Part shown: positions 9,474-18,431 of the stretch, piece after piece
Numbering within the stretch: the stretch's first letter is position 1
How the letters are laid out: the number at the start of each line of letters is the position of its first letter
Source: an uncultured OM182 clade bacterium
Lineage (GTDB): Bacteria > Pseudomonadota > Gammaproteobacteria > Pseudomonadales > Azotimanducaceae
Direction: 5' to 3'
Assembly (NCBI GenBank): GCA_902567095.1
Contig: CACFLG010000006.1
Coordinates: 1-58,171 of the forward strand
DNA length: 58,171 nt
Position numbers and translations under genes: made by a program
Notes under the pieces: model-generated
Databases searched by the model: none
What the model was told of the DNA's origin: nothing
The model's input: the letters and a program-made list of their open reading frames with translations, nothing else

Positions 9474-9833
9474 TTAGTCGGAGTCAAGGCTCTCTCTACT
9501 TATCTGAATTCCGACATCCGAAGTGTGTTTTAGTGCGTTTGGTTTAGTAAGCCTAACGTTAACTTTTTTCGCCCCAAATTTCTTGATGATTGATTGTGCT
9601 ATCTCCTCTACAAGTTTCTCAATCAGTCTGAATCTAGTCTCTTTGACTAGTTCAACTGTGTGTTTGCAAATCGCGTCGTAGTCTAACGCATCTGATATTT
9701 CGTCCGAATTTTTGGCTTCCCCGGAGAAAAATATCTCTAGAGAGATCACGATTAGCTGTGGGTATTTTCTTTCGTGGGGTAAAACCCCGATTGTGGTTCT
9801 GATATGGAGGTTTCGAATGAATATCTTGTCCAT
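9474..9833 (-). CDS. folB: Dihydroneopterin aldolase
   Basis: Converts 7,8-dihydroneopterin to 6-hydroxymethyl-dihydropterin in folate synthesis. The 119-residue product is of usual size for the tunnelling-fold family. Family features are RNLHIRTTIGVLPHERKYPQ at the start with the conserved Glu, YDAICKHTVELV in the middle, and VNVRLTKPNAL near the C-terminus. It lies 10 bp downstream of tsaD and upstream of coq7, suggesting one minus-strand transcript tsaD-folB-coq7. Confidence 0.94.
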   Translation of the reverse strand: MDKIFIRNLHIRTTIGVLPHERKYPQLIVISLEIFFSGEAKNSDEISDALDYDAICKHTVELVKETRFRLIEKLVEEIAQSIIKKFGAKKVNVRLTKPNALKHTSDVGIQISRESLDSD

Positions 9834-9843
9834 TTTTCAGTTC

Positions 9844-10848
9844 TTAAGTTGCTAACGGCCAGCGCGCTTTGACTTGAATTGTGAGGTCTTCTTGGTAGCC
9901 AGAGCAAAGCCGTTTGTATCCGGCAAACGCTATCATTGCCCCATTATCGGTACACAGGTCTAAAGGAGGGTAATGAATTTTAACCTTTTTGTGTTGGGCG
10001 ATTTTTTCTAAATTCTCTCGTAACGCCATATTTGCGCTTACACCGCCTGCCACGACAAGAACTTTAATCCCGGTGCTCTCTAAAGCTCGTTCACATTTGA
10101 TTCGAATCGTCTCGATAGCCGCTGCCTGGAAGCTTGCGGCTATATCTGCTTTGTCTTCCATAGTTATTTTGACTTGGGAATTGATTTCATTTGCTACTGC
10201 AGTTTTTAATCCGCTAAAACTAAAGTTGAGGCCTGGCTTCTTGGTCATTGGCCGCGGAAAAGCAAAACGTTTTGAGTCCCCTTTTTTCGCAAGTTTTTCG
10301 ATAACTGGCCCTCCCGGATAGTTCAGCCCCAGCATTTTTGCAACTTTATCAAAAGCCTCTCCGGCTGCGTCATCCTGGGATTCTCCTAACAATTGGTATT
10401 CTTGTTTCTCATAGCAGGCTATTAGTTGCGAATGTCCTCCAGAGACCAGGAGAGCAATGAACGGATAATTAGGAGGGTCTTCGGTCAAGAGTGTAGCGAG
10501 TAAATGGCCTTCCATATGATGAACACCTATAGCAGGCACTCCCCATGCAAGCGCTAGTGACTTAGCGACTGAGGCCCCTACTAAGAGCGCGCCAACCAGT
10601 CCTGGCCCGGCTGTATAGGCGATTCCGCTGATATCTTGTTTCCCTAATTGTCGCTCTTCGAATATCGACTTAATCAACGGTAGGGTTTTTCTGATGTGGT
10701 CCCTCGAAGCTATTTCCGGTATAACCCCTCCATATTTCCTATGAAGATCAACCTGACTAAATACCTTGTTTTCTATGATTCCTTCCTTCTCGCAGAATAT
10801 AGCAACTCCTGTTTCGTCACAGGACGTTTCGATCCCTAAAATTTTCAT
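9844..10848 (-). CDS. tsaD: tRNA N6-adenosine threonylcarbamoyltransferase TsaD
   Basis: Transfers the threonylcarbamoyl group to A37 of tRNAs reading ANN codons, with TsaB and TsaE. The 334-residue ASKHA-fold protein has [14 protein letters not shown] at the start, the metal-binding H111-MEG-H115 (HHMEGH), [23 protein letters not shown], and [12 protein letters not shown]. The ATG at 10848 faces rpsU across 114 bp, the classical divergent arrangement beside the rpsU-dnaG-rpoD cluster. Confidence 0.97.
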   Translation of the reverse strand: MKILGIETSCDETGVAIFCEKEGIIENKVFSQVDLHRKYGGVIPEIASRDHIRKTLPLIKSIFEERQLGKQDISGIAYTAGPGLVGALLVGASVAKSLALAWGVPAIGVHHMEGHLLATLLTEDPPNYPFIALLVSGGHSQLIACYEKQEYQLLGESQDDAAGEAFDKVAKMLGLNYPGGPVIEKLAKKGDSKRFAFPRPMTKKPGLNFSFSGLKTAVANEINSQVKITMEDKADIAASFQAAAIETIRIKCERALESTGIKVLVVAGGVSANMALRENLEKIAQHKKVKIHYPPLDLCTDNGAMIAFAGYKRLCSGYQEDLTIQVKARWPLAT

Positions 10849-10901
10849 AATCGTTCATCTACAAGGCTCAACGGCCAGATTCGAATACAAAATCCATTAT
10901 T

Positions 10902-10930
10902 TTGCAAATTAAATACAATATCGATATCAT
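10902..10930 (+). promoter_or_regulatory. Candidate sigma-70 promoter for rpsU
   Basis: TTGCAA (10902-10907) and TATCAT (10925-10930) are separated by 17 bp, matching four and five of six consensus positions. It lies 32 bp upstream of the rpsU start codon in the tsaD-rpsU divergent gap. Assigned by eye only. Confidence 0.45.
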
Positions 10931-10962
10931 ACGCGACCTTAATTCTAGTTAAGAGAAATTTT

Positions 10963-11178
10963 ATGCCTTACGTAAAGGTGAAAGAAAATGAGCCCTTTGA
11001 TGTAGCTTTACGAAGGTTCAAGCGCTCCTGTGAGAAGGCCGGCATCCTAGCCGAGGTCCGCAAGAGAGAATTCTATGAAAAACCGACCTCTGTCAGGAAG
11101 AGAAGGGCAGCTGCTGCAGTGAAAAGATATGCTAAAAAGGTGCAGAGAGAGTCTCGAAGAATGGAAAAACTCTTTTAA
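10963..11178 (+). CDS. rpsU: 30S ribosomal protein S21
   Basis: Small basic ribosomal subunit protein, 71 residues, with the family hallmark [20 protein letters not shown] at the start and an Arg/Lys-rich tail. It helps initiation complexes engage mRNA. It is the first gene of the macromolecular-synthesis cluster rpsU-yqeY-dnaG-rpoD. The only unusual point is how closely yqeY follows, with its likely GTG seven bases after the rpsU stop. Confidence 0.97.
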   Translation: MPYVKVKENEPFDVALRRFKRSCEKAGILAEVRKREFYEKPTSVRKRRAAAAVKRYAKKVQRESRRMEKLF

Positions 11179-11185
11179 AGCCCAA

Positions 11186-11635
11186 GTGTTAACATCTATT
11201 TATAATCGTTTGCGTGAAGACACCAATCTGGCTCTAAAACAGAGAAAAAAAGAGCGTGTGTCTGCTCTTAGGTTGATTTTGGCTGAAATGAAAAGAGTGG
11301 AAGTCGATGAACGAGAAGAAATAAGCGATGTACGAGCTCTTCAAATTTTAGACAAGATGACTAAACAAAGAAAGGATTCCTACGCGCAGTTCTTTGCAGC
11401 GGGCCGAAATGACCTAGCTGACCAAGAAAAATTTGAAATTGACGTGATCTCTGAATATATGCCAACTCCCCTAACGGACAGCGAAATAGAGAAAATTGTT
11501 GCCGGTTCACTAGAAAAGCTAGAAGAACCTTCCATGAAAGAAATGGGCAAGGTTATGGCGGACATTCAATCCTTAGTTCAGGGAAGGGCGGATATGAAAG
11601 ACATAGCGATCTTGGTAAAAAAGAAGCTTTCTTAA
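11186..11635 (+). CDS. yqeY: GatB/YqeY domain protein
   Basis: A 149-residue protein of the GatB/YqeY family, related to the tRNA-binding tail of GatB; its role outside the amidotransferase is not settled. Features are ERVSALRLILAEMKR near the N-terminus, a central FAAGRNDLADQEKFEIDVISEYMP and a C-terminal MKEMGKVMADIQSLVQGRADMKDI. An upstream in-frame start at 11129 overlaps rpsU; I prefer GTG at 11186, which gives the family length. It sits between rpsU and dnaG as in pseudomonads. Confidence 0.88.
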   Translation: MLTSIYNRLREDTNLALKQRKKERVSALRLILAEMKRVEVDEREEISDVRALQILDKMTKQRKDSYAQFFAAGRNDLADQEKFEIDVISEYMPTPLTDSEIEKIVAGSLEKLEEPSMKEMGKVMADIQSLVQGRADMKDIAILVKKKLS

Positions 11636-11715
11636 GTCGACTCTTGCGCTTATAAAATCAGAGTGAGATCCTAATCGGCTCCAAGGATTAATAACTTTTT
11701 TGGGAAAGCTTCCTA

Positions 11716-13506
11716 ATGATCCCACCTCATTTCATTGATGAATTGTTATCTCGTATAGACTTAGTAGATGTTATTGGATCAAGAATTGATCTAAAGAGGA
11801 CAGGCCAGCGATTTTCTGCCTTATGCCCATTCCACGACGAGCGAAGTCCCTCCTTTTCTGTCAATCAAGACAAGCAGTTTTACCATTGCTTTGGATGTAA
11901 AAGCAGTGGAAACGCTATCAAATTTATCATGGAATTCGATGGGCTTGATTTTCCAACTGCAGTCAAGGGTTTATCAGAATCTGTTGGCTTAAAGGTTCCA
12001 ACAGAAGAAAATGCGGATACGAGTCAACAACAAAAGAAAAACAGATTATACAAAGTTTTAGAGGAGGCAAACTTATTTTTTAAGACCAGCCTAAGAGACC
12101 ATCCTGAAAAACAAAAGGCGGTTTCCTACCTTAAGGGTAGAAGCGTAACTGGCTCAATTGCGCGAGATCTTGGATTAGGGTACGCGCCGCCAGGCTGGAA
12201 CGGCTTAGTTGCGCACCTAGAAAAAAAAGAGATTAGCTTAGATGAAGCGTTAGAAGCGGGGTTGATAGCTCGCAAAGATAATGGAAGTGGATTTTATGAC
12301 AGATTTAGGGACAGGGTAACTTTCCCAATCGTAGATTTAAGAGGGAGAGTAATAGGGTTCGGTGGGAGAGTTTTAGATGATGAGGCTAAACCAAAGTATT
12401 TAAACTCTCCGGAGAGTTTGGTGTTCCAAAAAAGCCGCGAAATATATGGGCTATATGAAGCACGCAATAATTCTCGGAAGTTAGACATAATTATGGTTGT
12501 AGAGGGTTACATGGACGTATTAGCTCTTTCTCAAAACAAGATAGATTTTAGTGTCGCTACGCTCGGAACGGCTATAAATTCTCAACAGATTAAGTCTATT
12601 TTTCGAACTGCTCCAAGCATTGTGTTCTGTTTTGATGGAGATTTAGCAGGCAGGAATGGCGCTAGCAAGGCACTTTTGGCGGCTTTGCCGGTTATGGAAG
12701 ATGGACTTAGCGCGAAATTCATGTTCCTGCCGGATGGGGAGGATCCCGATTCTTTGATTAGAAAAGAGGGCAAGGAAAAAATGCTAAGTAGAATTCAGGA
12801 CAGCAAGACTTTGACTGAATTTTTCTTCGACGAGATAGAGACAAAAATCTCCAGTAGAACTCCAGAAGGAATGGCTGCCGCTGCAAAAAAAGCTGCTCCA
12901 CTATTTAATCTTCTTCCGAACGGTGTCTTGAAAGAAATTTTGATTAATACACTTGCTGAGAAAACTGGGGTCGATTCAGTCAAGCTCCAAAATCGTTTGG
13001 GACTCGAATCTACTTCCTCTGACTCCTTGCCTCAGAGCTATGTTTCAGCTTCGAGTCAAAGTTACCAATCTTATTCAATTTCGAAAGATAAGGTGAGGCC
13101 GCTAATAGATCAAGCGATAGAGATTCTTATGGCTAATCCAGAGCTTGGTGCAAATATTGAGCAAGGCGTTTTAGATGAACTCTCACGAGATCCAGAAACA
13201 GGGCTTCTGTCTGACTTACTCACTTGGACTCGAGATGCTGAGAACGTTGATCAAGAGAGAGTATTAAGATATTGCCGTGAGAAGTTAAATTACCAAGTCT
13301 CTAAGCATCTAGTTAATAGAGAAGTAGTTTTGAGTATAGGAGAGCTCTCAAAGGAACTTGGAGATCTTTTAAAAAAACTATTAATTACTATAAAAGGCTT
13401 TCGAAGGTCTGAGTTGCTTTCCAATTTAACCAAAAAATCATTAAAGGACCTGACAGAAGATGAAAAGAAAATTCTCTCAAACTCCTATAAAAAACCAATT
13501 CAATGA
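11716..13506 (+). CDS. dnaG: DNA primase
   Basis: Synthesises RNA primers for replication. The 596-residue product has the three usual parts. An N-terminal zinc ribbon carries C37, H40, C58 and C61 (CPFH ... CFGC). The TOPRIM core carries EGYMDVLAL near residue 262 and FDGDLAGR near 305. A C-terminal helicase-binding region follows. The start at 11716 gives the canonical MIPPHFIDELLSRIDLVDVI. It lies between yqeY and rpoD. Confidence 0.97.
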   Translation: MIPPHFIDELLSRIDLVDVIGSRIDLKRTGQRFSALCPFHDERSPSFSVNQDKQFYHCFGCKSSGNAIKFIMEFDGLDFPTAVKGLSESVGLKVPTEENADTSQQQKKNRLYKVLEEANLFFKTSLRDHPEKQKAVSYLKGRSVTGSIARDLGLGYAPPGWNGLVAHLEKKEISLDEALEAGLIARKDNGSGFYDRFRDRVTFPIVDLRGRVIGFGGRVLDDEAKPKYLNSPESLVFQKSREIYGLYEARNNSRKLDIIMVVEGYMDVLALSQNKIDFSVATLGTAINSQQIKSIFRTAPSIVFCFDGDLAGRNGASKALLAALPVMEDGLSAKFMFLPDGEDPDSLIRKEGKEKMLSRIQDSKTLTEFFFDEIETKISSRTPEGMAAAAKKAAPLFNLLPNGVLKEILINTLAEKTGVDSVKLQNRLGLESTSSDSLPQSYVSASSQSYQSYSISKDKVRPLIDQAIEILMANPELGANIEQGVLDELSRDPETGLLSDLLTWTRDAENVDQERVLRYCREKLNYQVSKHLVNREVVLSIGELSKELGDLLKKLLITIKGFRRSELLSNLTKKSLKDLTEDEKKILSNSYKKPIQ

Positions 13507-13600
13507 AAAAAAGCCTTTTTCTAGGCAGACCTCAGGTATTAATTGTTAAATACAATTTTTTTTCGGAAAGAAATTAGTAGAATAGACGTAGCCAGAGAGC

Positions 13601-13606
13601 TATAAT
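13601..13606 (+). promoter_or_regulatory. Possible -10 element upstream of rpoD
   Basis: A perfect TATAAT stands 38 bp before the rpoD ATG in the 137 bp dnaG-rpoD gap. No convincing -35 hexamer lies at 16-18 bp (best is TAGAAT), so this is a weak candidate for an internal rpoD promoter. Confidence 0.3.
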
Positions 13607-13643
13607 TTGCGGTCCTTTTTCTGAATACATTCAAGGATTTGAT

Positions 13644-15503
13644 ATGTCTAGCGGTTTAGCCCATCAACAGTCGCGATTGAAAGAGTTAATTGGGCGTGGA
13701 CGTGAGCAAGGTTATCTAACTTATGGAGAAGTTAATGACCACCTTCCCGACGACATCACAGACCCAGAGCAGATAGAAGATATCATCGGCATGATTAATG
13801 ATATGGGTATAACCGTTCACGAGGCTGCCCCTGACAATGATGAATTGCTTTCTGAAGCAGACTCGACTGATGAATTGGCAGCTGAGGAAGCGGCAGCGGT
13901 CCTAGTGGCTGTGGAAAACGAAGCAGGAAGAACCACTGATCCTGTTCGGATGTATATGCGAGAAATGGGTTCAGTTGACCTGTTAACCCGAGAAGGTGAA
14001 ATAGCTATTGCGAAGAGAATCGAAGAGGGTATTCGAGACGTTCAGCATGCTGTTGCGCAGTTCCCGGGGCCAGTCGCCTATTCCCTAAATGAATACAACG
14101 CTGCTTTAGAGGAAGATAATTTAGCGGCTATTCTTTTGGGGTTTCTAGATCCAGCGGAATACGTTGCGCCTGCGACTCAGGTAGTTCCTGGTGAAAAGCA
14201 TAAAAATGATCAGAACAGCGTAGACGAGGATAAGGACAAGGACAAGGTAGAGGAAGAGGAAGAGGAAGAGGAAGAAGAGAAGGGAGCGGATCCTTTAATG
14301 GCTAAGAACCGCATGGAGCTTCTAGATAAACAATTCAAAAAAACTCAAAAAGCGGTTAAGAAGTATGGCCGCAGTTCCTCTCAGGCGCAAATTCAGCTGC
14401 AAGGCCTTGGAGATTCATTCCAGTTCTTTAAATTTGTTCCAAAGCATTATGAAATTATGGTTTCTATGGCTAGAGGTGTTCATAGTCAGATAAGACGCCA
14501 AGAGAAACTAATAATGAACACGTGCATACGTCGGGCTAAAATGCCAAGAAAGGCGTTCATGGAAAGTTTTAATAGCAACGAGGGCGATCCAAAGTGGATA
14601 GGAAAAGAATTAAAAAAAGGATTTGATGGCCTGAAAAAATATCACGATGAAATTCAGCGCGCCCAAAAACGAATAAGACAAGCGTCGGAAGAGATAGGGT
14701 TATCTGTTGCTGAGATAAAGGATATTAATCGCAGAATGTCTATAGGAGAAGCTAAAGCGCGAAGAGCGAAAAAAGATATGGTTGAAGCTAATCTCAGGTT
14801 AGTTATATCTATAGCTAAGAAATACACAAATCGGGGTTTGCAGTTTTTAGATCTGATTCAAGAAGGAAACATCGGACTAATGAAGGCTGTCGATAAGTTT
14901 GAATATCGGCGAGGATACAAGTTTTCAACTTATGCGACTTGGTGGATTCGGCAAGCTATAACACGTTCGATAGCTGATCAAGCCAGAACGATCCGTATTC
15001 CGGTCCATATGATTGAAACTATAAATAAACTTTCCAGGATTAGCCGTCAAATGCTCCAAGAAATGGGGAGAGAGCCAACCCCGGAAGAGTTGGGGGAAAA
15101 GATGGAGATGCCCGAAGACAAGGTGCGTCGAGTCCTAAAAATCGCGAAGGAGCCCATTTCAATGGAAACGCCGATAGGTGACGATGAAGACTCCAACCTC
15201 GGTGACTTCCTTGATTCGGACTCAAATCTTGGAGAGGGGGCTTCGGTAGGTGCGCCGGTCGAAACAGCTACCGATGAAGGTTTGCAGGAAGCGACTAGAG
15301 GTGTTCTATCAGGTTTGACCGCAAGGGAAGCGAAAGTCTTAAGAATGCGGTTCGGGATTGATATGAATACCGATCATACTTTAGAGGAAGTCGGGAAACA
15401 GTTTGATGTTACCAGGGAGCGTATTCGTCAGATTGAGGCAAAAGCACTGAGAAAATTAAGACATCCAGCTAGGTCAGATCATCTGAAGACCTTTCTGGAT
15501 TGA
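13644..15503 (+). CDS. rpoD: RNA polymerase primary sigma factor (sigma-70)
   Basis: Housekeeping sigma factor, 619 aa. Region 1.1 is at residues 1-75, region 1.2 begins near [21 protein letters not shown], a non-conserved region follows, then 2.1-2.4 ([42 protein letters not shown]), 3 ([12 protein letters not shown]) and 4.2 ([20 protein letters not shown]). The non-conserved region holds an unusual acidic tract with Asp/Lys alternation leading into ten consecutive Glu (residues 203-212, bases 14250-14279). It closes the rpsU-dnaG-rpoD cluster. Confidence 0.98.
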   Translation: MSSGLAHQQSRLKELIGRGREQGYLTYGEVNDHLPDDITDPEQIEDIIGMINDMGITVHEAAPDNDELLSEADSTDELAAEEAAAVLVAVENEAGRTTDPVRMYMREMGSVDLLTREGEIAIAKRIEEGIRDVQHAVAQFPGPVAYSLNEYNAALEEDNLAAILLGFLDPAEYVAPATQVVPGEKHKNDQNSVDEDKDKDKVEEEEEEEEEEKGADPLMAKNRMELLDKQFKKTQKAVKKYGRSSSQAQIQLQGLGDSFQFFKFVPKHYEIMVSMARGVHSQIRRQEKLIMNTCIRRAKMPRKAFMESFNSNEGDPKWIGKELKKGFDGLKKYHDEIQRAQKRIRQASEEIGLSVAEIKDINRRMSIGEAKARRAKKDMVEANLRLVISIAKKYTNRGLQFLDLIQEGNIGLMKAVDKFEYRRGYKFSTYATWWIRQAITRSIADQARTIRIPVHMIETINKLSRISRQMLQEMGREPTPEELGEKMEMPEDKVRRVLKIAKEPISMETPIGDDEDSNLGDFLDSDSNLGEGASVGAPVETATDEGLQEATRGVLSGLTAREAKVLRMRFGIDMNTDHTLEEVGKQFDVTRERIRQIEAKALRKLRHPARSDHLKTFLD

Positions 15504-15538
15504 TTTTCTTAAGAAAAACTTAATCGGCAAGGTCTTCA
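15484..15538. terminator. Nested inverted repeat spanning the rpoD stop codon
   Basis: TGAAGACCTT (15484-15493) is matched exactly by its reverse complement AAGGTCTTCA (15529-15538). The intervening 35 bases include the rpoD stop (15501-15503) and a 14-base palindrome TTTTCTTAAGAAAA (15504-15517). It could fold into a two-tier stem, but there is no classical GC hairpin with a U-tract; a terminator role is a guess. Confidence 0.3.
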
Positions 15539-15680
15539 AGGTCCAGGTAGCGCAACTTTGGGTAGAACGAAGAAATCCCTACAATTTTTATCTGTTCTAA
15601 TGAAAGTCTCAGAAATCTTTTCAAAGGAAAAGAATTTTGGACCAAAAGAAAAAAGAATTTGAAATCAAAAAAGCTAAGAT

Positions 15681-15757
15681 TGGTGGGCCCGGGAGGACTC
15701 GAACCTCCGACCAATGGATTATGAGTCCACTGCTCTAACCAACTGAGCTACAGGCCC
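15681..15757 (-). tRNA. tRNA with anticodon CAU, probably tRNA-Ile2 (lysidine type)
   Basis: A 77-nt cloverleaf with encoded CCA. Acceptor GGGCCTG pairs with CGGGCCC; the D-arm is AGCTCAGTTGGTTAGAGC; the anticodon loop is CTCATAA with CAT at 34-36; the T-arm contains GGTTCGAGTCC. CAU is shared by initiator Met, elongator Met and Ile2. Lack of a C1-A72 mismatch and of three G-C pairs at the base of the anticodon stem argues against initiator Met. C4-G69 and C5-G68, which TilS is known to recognise in E. coli, and the variable-loop style favour Ile2 over elongator Met. Confidence 0.85.
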
Positions 15758-16020
15758 GACAAATCAAGAGTTTACCAGATGCACAAAGCTTGGTAAAAAA
15801 TAGTTTGAGCTTTAGACTCTATTTCTTCACGGTCCAATTTCTGGACACTTTCTTTTTTTTTAACTATATTTTCAACGAAGTTTACTAAGCCAACTTGGCC
15901 TTAAAAAACTATCTATATATGGACTTGATCCAACAAAGGACAGGTACCCCTTAGGTGTTTGATGTATCTCTAAGCGAGGGTATTTTTCTTTGTTTGTAAC
16001 CCACGATTTATTGGAGATGT

Positions 16021-16809
16021 ATGAATAATCTAGCCCTTTTTGAGCTTCGAAAGAAAGAAAGAGTTCCTATTTCAATGGTCACATGCTACGACGCTTGGTC
16101 GGCGAAGATACTAGATCAAACGAACGTTGATTGCTTGCTGGTTGGCGACTCGTTAGCTGAAATAGTCTATGGATTCGATTCTACAATTCACGCGACAGAT
16201 GAAATGATGGCTCTGCATACTGCTGCCGTGGCTAGGTCCGCAAAGACAAAATTCATAGTGGCTGATATGCCTTTTCTATCTTGCTCACGGGGAATTATCC
16301 ATGCCATGAAAACGGTAGAGAAATTAATGAGAGCGGGTGCAAATGCGTTAAAAATAGAAGGAGCTTCTCATAAGCTGGAAATCATCGAGCATATTGTTAC
16401 CTCGGGGATACCTGTTATGGGTCATTTGGGTTTACAACCCCAAGCAATTCATAATTTAGGTGGGAATAAGGTCCAAGGTAAAGAGAAGGCGGGAGCTGAC
16501 CAGATTCTGGCTGAAGCTAAAGAGCTTGAGAGAGTTGGCTGTTTCTCTATAGTTTTAGAGTGTATCCCTAAAGAGTTAGGCGAATGTGTGACTAAAAACC
16601 TGAAGATACCTACTATTGGTATAGGAGCTGGACCAAAGACAGATGGACAGGTTTTAGTGCTTCACGATTTATTAGGCCTCGATGAAAACTTCTCTCCGAA
16701 GTTTTTAAGGAAATATGTTCATCTGCACAAGATCGTTTCCTCAGCGGTTGACAAATATCACGCTGATGTCCGGTCTTGCGAATTCCCTTCTGTGAGCGAA
16801 TGTTACTAA
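16021..16809 (+). CDS. panB: 3-methyl-2-oxobutanoate hydroxymethyltransferase
   Basis: Makes ketopantoate from alpha-ketoisovalerate and methylene-tetrahydrofolate, first step of pantothenate synthesis. The 262-residue TIM barrel has MVTCYDAWSAKI, LLVGDSLAEIVYG, FIVADMPFLS, ALKIEGA, VMGHLGLQPQ and TIGIGAGPKTDGQVLVLHDLLG. The ATG at 16021 follows TTGGAGATGT, with GGAG a few bases upstream. The stop TAA overlaps the panC ATG as TAATG, suggesting translational coupling. First gene of panB-panC-coaX. Confidence 0.97.
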   Translation: MNNLALFELRKKERVPISMVTCYDAWSAKILDQTNVDCLLVGDSLAEIVYGFDSTIHATDEMMALHTAAVARSAKTKFIVADMPFLSCSRGIIHAMKTVEKLMRAGANALKIEGASHKLEIIEHIVTSGIPVMGHLGLQPQAIHNLGGNKVQGKEKAGADQILAEAKELERVGCFSIVLECIPKELGECVTKNLKIPTIGIGAGPKTDGQVLVLHDLLGLDENFSPKFLRKYVHLHKIVSSAVDKYHADVRSCEFPSVSECY

Positions 16810-17576
16810 TGGAAATTCTTAAATCCCCTGATGAACTAAAAAACTTTCTTGAATTAGCCAGAGGCACTATAGGATTTGTTCCCACTATGGGCGCGCTCCA
16901 TGAGGGACACGTTTCTCTCTTTCGCAAGGCTAAAAAAGATTCAGACATTTGTATAGCAAGTATTTATGTCAATCCCACTCAATTTGATGACCCTCAAGAT
17001 TTGAATAGATATCCTAACGCTATCCAAAATGATCAAGAACTTATGCGTGCTAATGGCGTGGATAGTGCTTTCTTTCCGACCTATCACCAACTGTACCCTG
17101 ATGACTATACATATCAAGTAGCTGAGAGGATCTTTAGTAAAGAGCTTTGTGGAAAAACTAGACAAGGTCATTTCACAGGCGTTTTGACCGTTCTTATGAA
17201 ATTATTCTTGATGATTAGGCCAGATAAAGTTTTTTTGGGAGAGAAAGATTATCAACAGCTTGAGCTCGTAAAGGGTATGGTCAACGCTTTTCACATGGGC
17301 ATTGAAATTGTCGGTTGTCCAACAATAAGAGAGTCTGATGGTTTAGCTATGAGTTCAAGAAACAAGAATTTGACTCCAAGTCAACGACAAGAAGCACCGA
17401 AGTTTTTTGAGCTCCTCTCGAAGAGAGGAGACGATAGCCAGATATCTGAGGAACTTGTAAAGTGCGGTTTTGAAGTTGATTATGTTGTTAGTAGAAAAGA
17501 TAGGCGTTATGGGGCAGTTACACTTGGCTCAAATGGAAATAAAGTTCGTTTGATAGATAATGTTGTCTTGAGGTAG
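16809..17576 (+). CDS. panC: Pantothenate synthetase (short form)
   Basis: Joins pantoate and beta-alanine using ATP. The product is 255 aa. The nucleotide-binding PTMGALHEGHVSL has the HxGH-type His31 and His34, followed by SIYVNPTQF, GHFTGVLTVL, FLGEKDYQQ and the KMSKS-like SDGLAMSSRNK. The C-terminal dimer-cap region is about 25 residues shorter than in E. coli PanC (283 aa). I chose the ATG at 16809 overlapping the panB stop because it puts the conserved block at residue ~25; an upstream start at 16776 would lie inside panB. coaX begins 2 bp after its stop. Confidence 0.95.
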   Translation: MEILKSPDELKNFLELARGTIGFVPTMGALHEGHVSLFRKAKKDSDICIASIYVNPTQFDDPQDLNRYPNAIQNDQELMRANGVDSAFFPTYHQLYPDDYTYQVAERIFSKELCGKTRQGHFTGVLTVLMKLFLMIRPDKVFLGEKDYQQLELVKGMVNAFHMGIEIVGCPTIRESDGLAMSSRNKNLTPSQRQEAPKFFELLSKRGDDSQISEELVKCGFEVDYVVSRKDRRYGAVTLGSNGNKVRLIDNVVLR

Positions 17577-17578
17577 CT

Positions 17579-18349
17579 ATGCTGTTGTGTCTCGATATAG
17601 GAAATAGTCAGATTTTTGGCGGTCTATTTATTAAAGAAGACCTAAAAATTCAGTTTAGAAAAACCTCCCAAATTCAATCATCATCTGATGAGCTAGGGGT
17701 TTTCTTCAGATCCGTGCTAAGAGAGAATCAAGTGGAGCCAGATGAAATTGATGAAGTTGTGGTTTGCTGTGTTGTTCCTGAACTTCTTTATTCGGTGCGC
17801 GCTTGCTGCCAAAAATATTTCGACGTTGACCCCCTTATTTTGCGACCTGGGGTGAAGACGGGGCTAAAGATACTCTATAAAGATCCGAAGGAAGTAGGCG
17901 CTGATCGGATCGCAGATGCAGTTGGGGCGATATCAAAATTCCCAGGGACTAACCTAATTTTAGCCGATTTCGGCACCGCCACTACAATTTGCGCGATTAA
18001 CAAAAAAAAGGAGTTTATAGGAGGAAGTATTCTTCCGGGGGTTCGTTTGGCGATGGAGGCCCTCGAAAGTAGGACTGCTCAGCTTCCGTCAGTAGAAATA
18101 AAGGCAATAAAAAATGTGATTGGAAAAAGCACGGTCGAGAGTATTCAATCAGGTTTATATTGGTCAAATGTAGGAATGATTAAGGAGTTTGTAAAACGAA
18201 TAACCAAAGAGCAATTTAGTAATGAGAGACCATTAGTTATAGGGACAGGAGGATTTGCTAACTTATTTAGTCGAGAGAGAATTTTCGACGAGGTTGTATC
18301 AGATCTGATTCTGATTGGACTCAAAGAAATAAACTCCTACAATAAATAG
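17579..18349 (+). CDS. coaX: Type III pantothenate kinase
   Basis: Phosphorylates pantothenate, the committed step of CoA synthesis; the CoaX family needs a monovalent cation and is not inhibited by CoA. The 256-residue ASKHA-fold protein has the phosphate loop DIGNSQIFGG at the N-terminus, GADRIADAVGA in the middle, DFGTATTICAI and GGSILPGVRLAMEAL. It begins 2 bp after panC, so the three genes put pantoate formation, pantothenate synthesis and phosphorylation in one unit. Confidence 0.95.
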   Translation: MLLCLDIGNSQIFGGLFIKEDLKIQFRKTSQIQSSSDELGVFFRSVLRENQVEPDEIDEVVVCCVVPELLYSVRACCQKYFDVDPLILRPGVKTGLKILYKDPKEVGADRIADAVGAISKFPGTNLILADFGTATTICAINKKKEFIGGSILPGVRLAMEALESRTAQLPSVEIKAIKNVIGKSTVESIQSGLYWSNVGMIKEFVKRITKEQFSNERPLVIGTGGFANLFSRERIFDEVVSDLILIGLKEINSYNK

Positions 18350-18431
18350 ATCTGTGTGCCCGTCTTCTCTTCATTGTCTTCAGGTCCTTTATTTCGTGGA
18401 CAAAAACTTTATGCGAGGGAGCTGACTTCAA

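Noticed and set aside
13507-13530. GCC...GGC mini-hairpin after dnaG considered as a terminator
   Set aside because: Stem is only three base pairs and the T-run lies in the loop.
15520-15714. Minus-strand open frame whose N-terminus reads MVGGSSPPGPTNL
   Set aside because: This start is the well-known artefact of translating a tRNA 3' half; it begins inside the CAU tRNA.
84-15801. An 18-base identical string CAAAGCTTGGTAAAAAAT in lptD (~84-101) and after the tRNA (~15784-15801)
   Set aside because: Only two copies, no flanking similarity and no shared context; most likely chance in AT-rich DNA.
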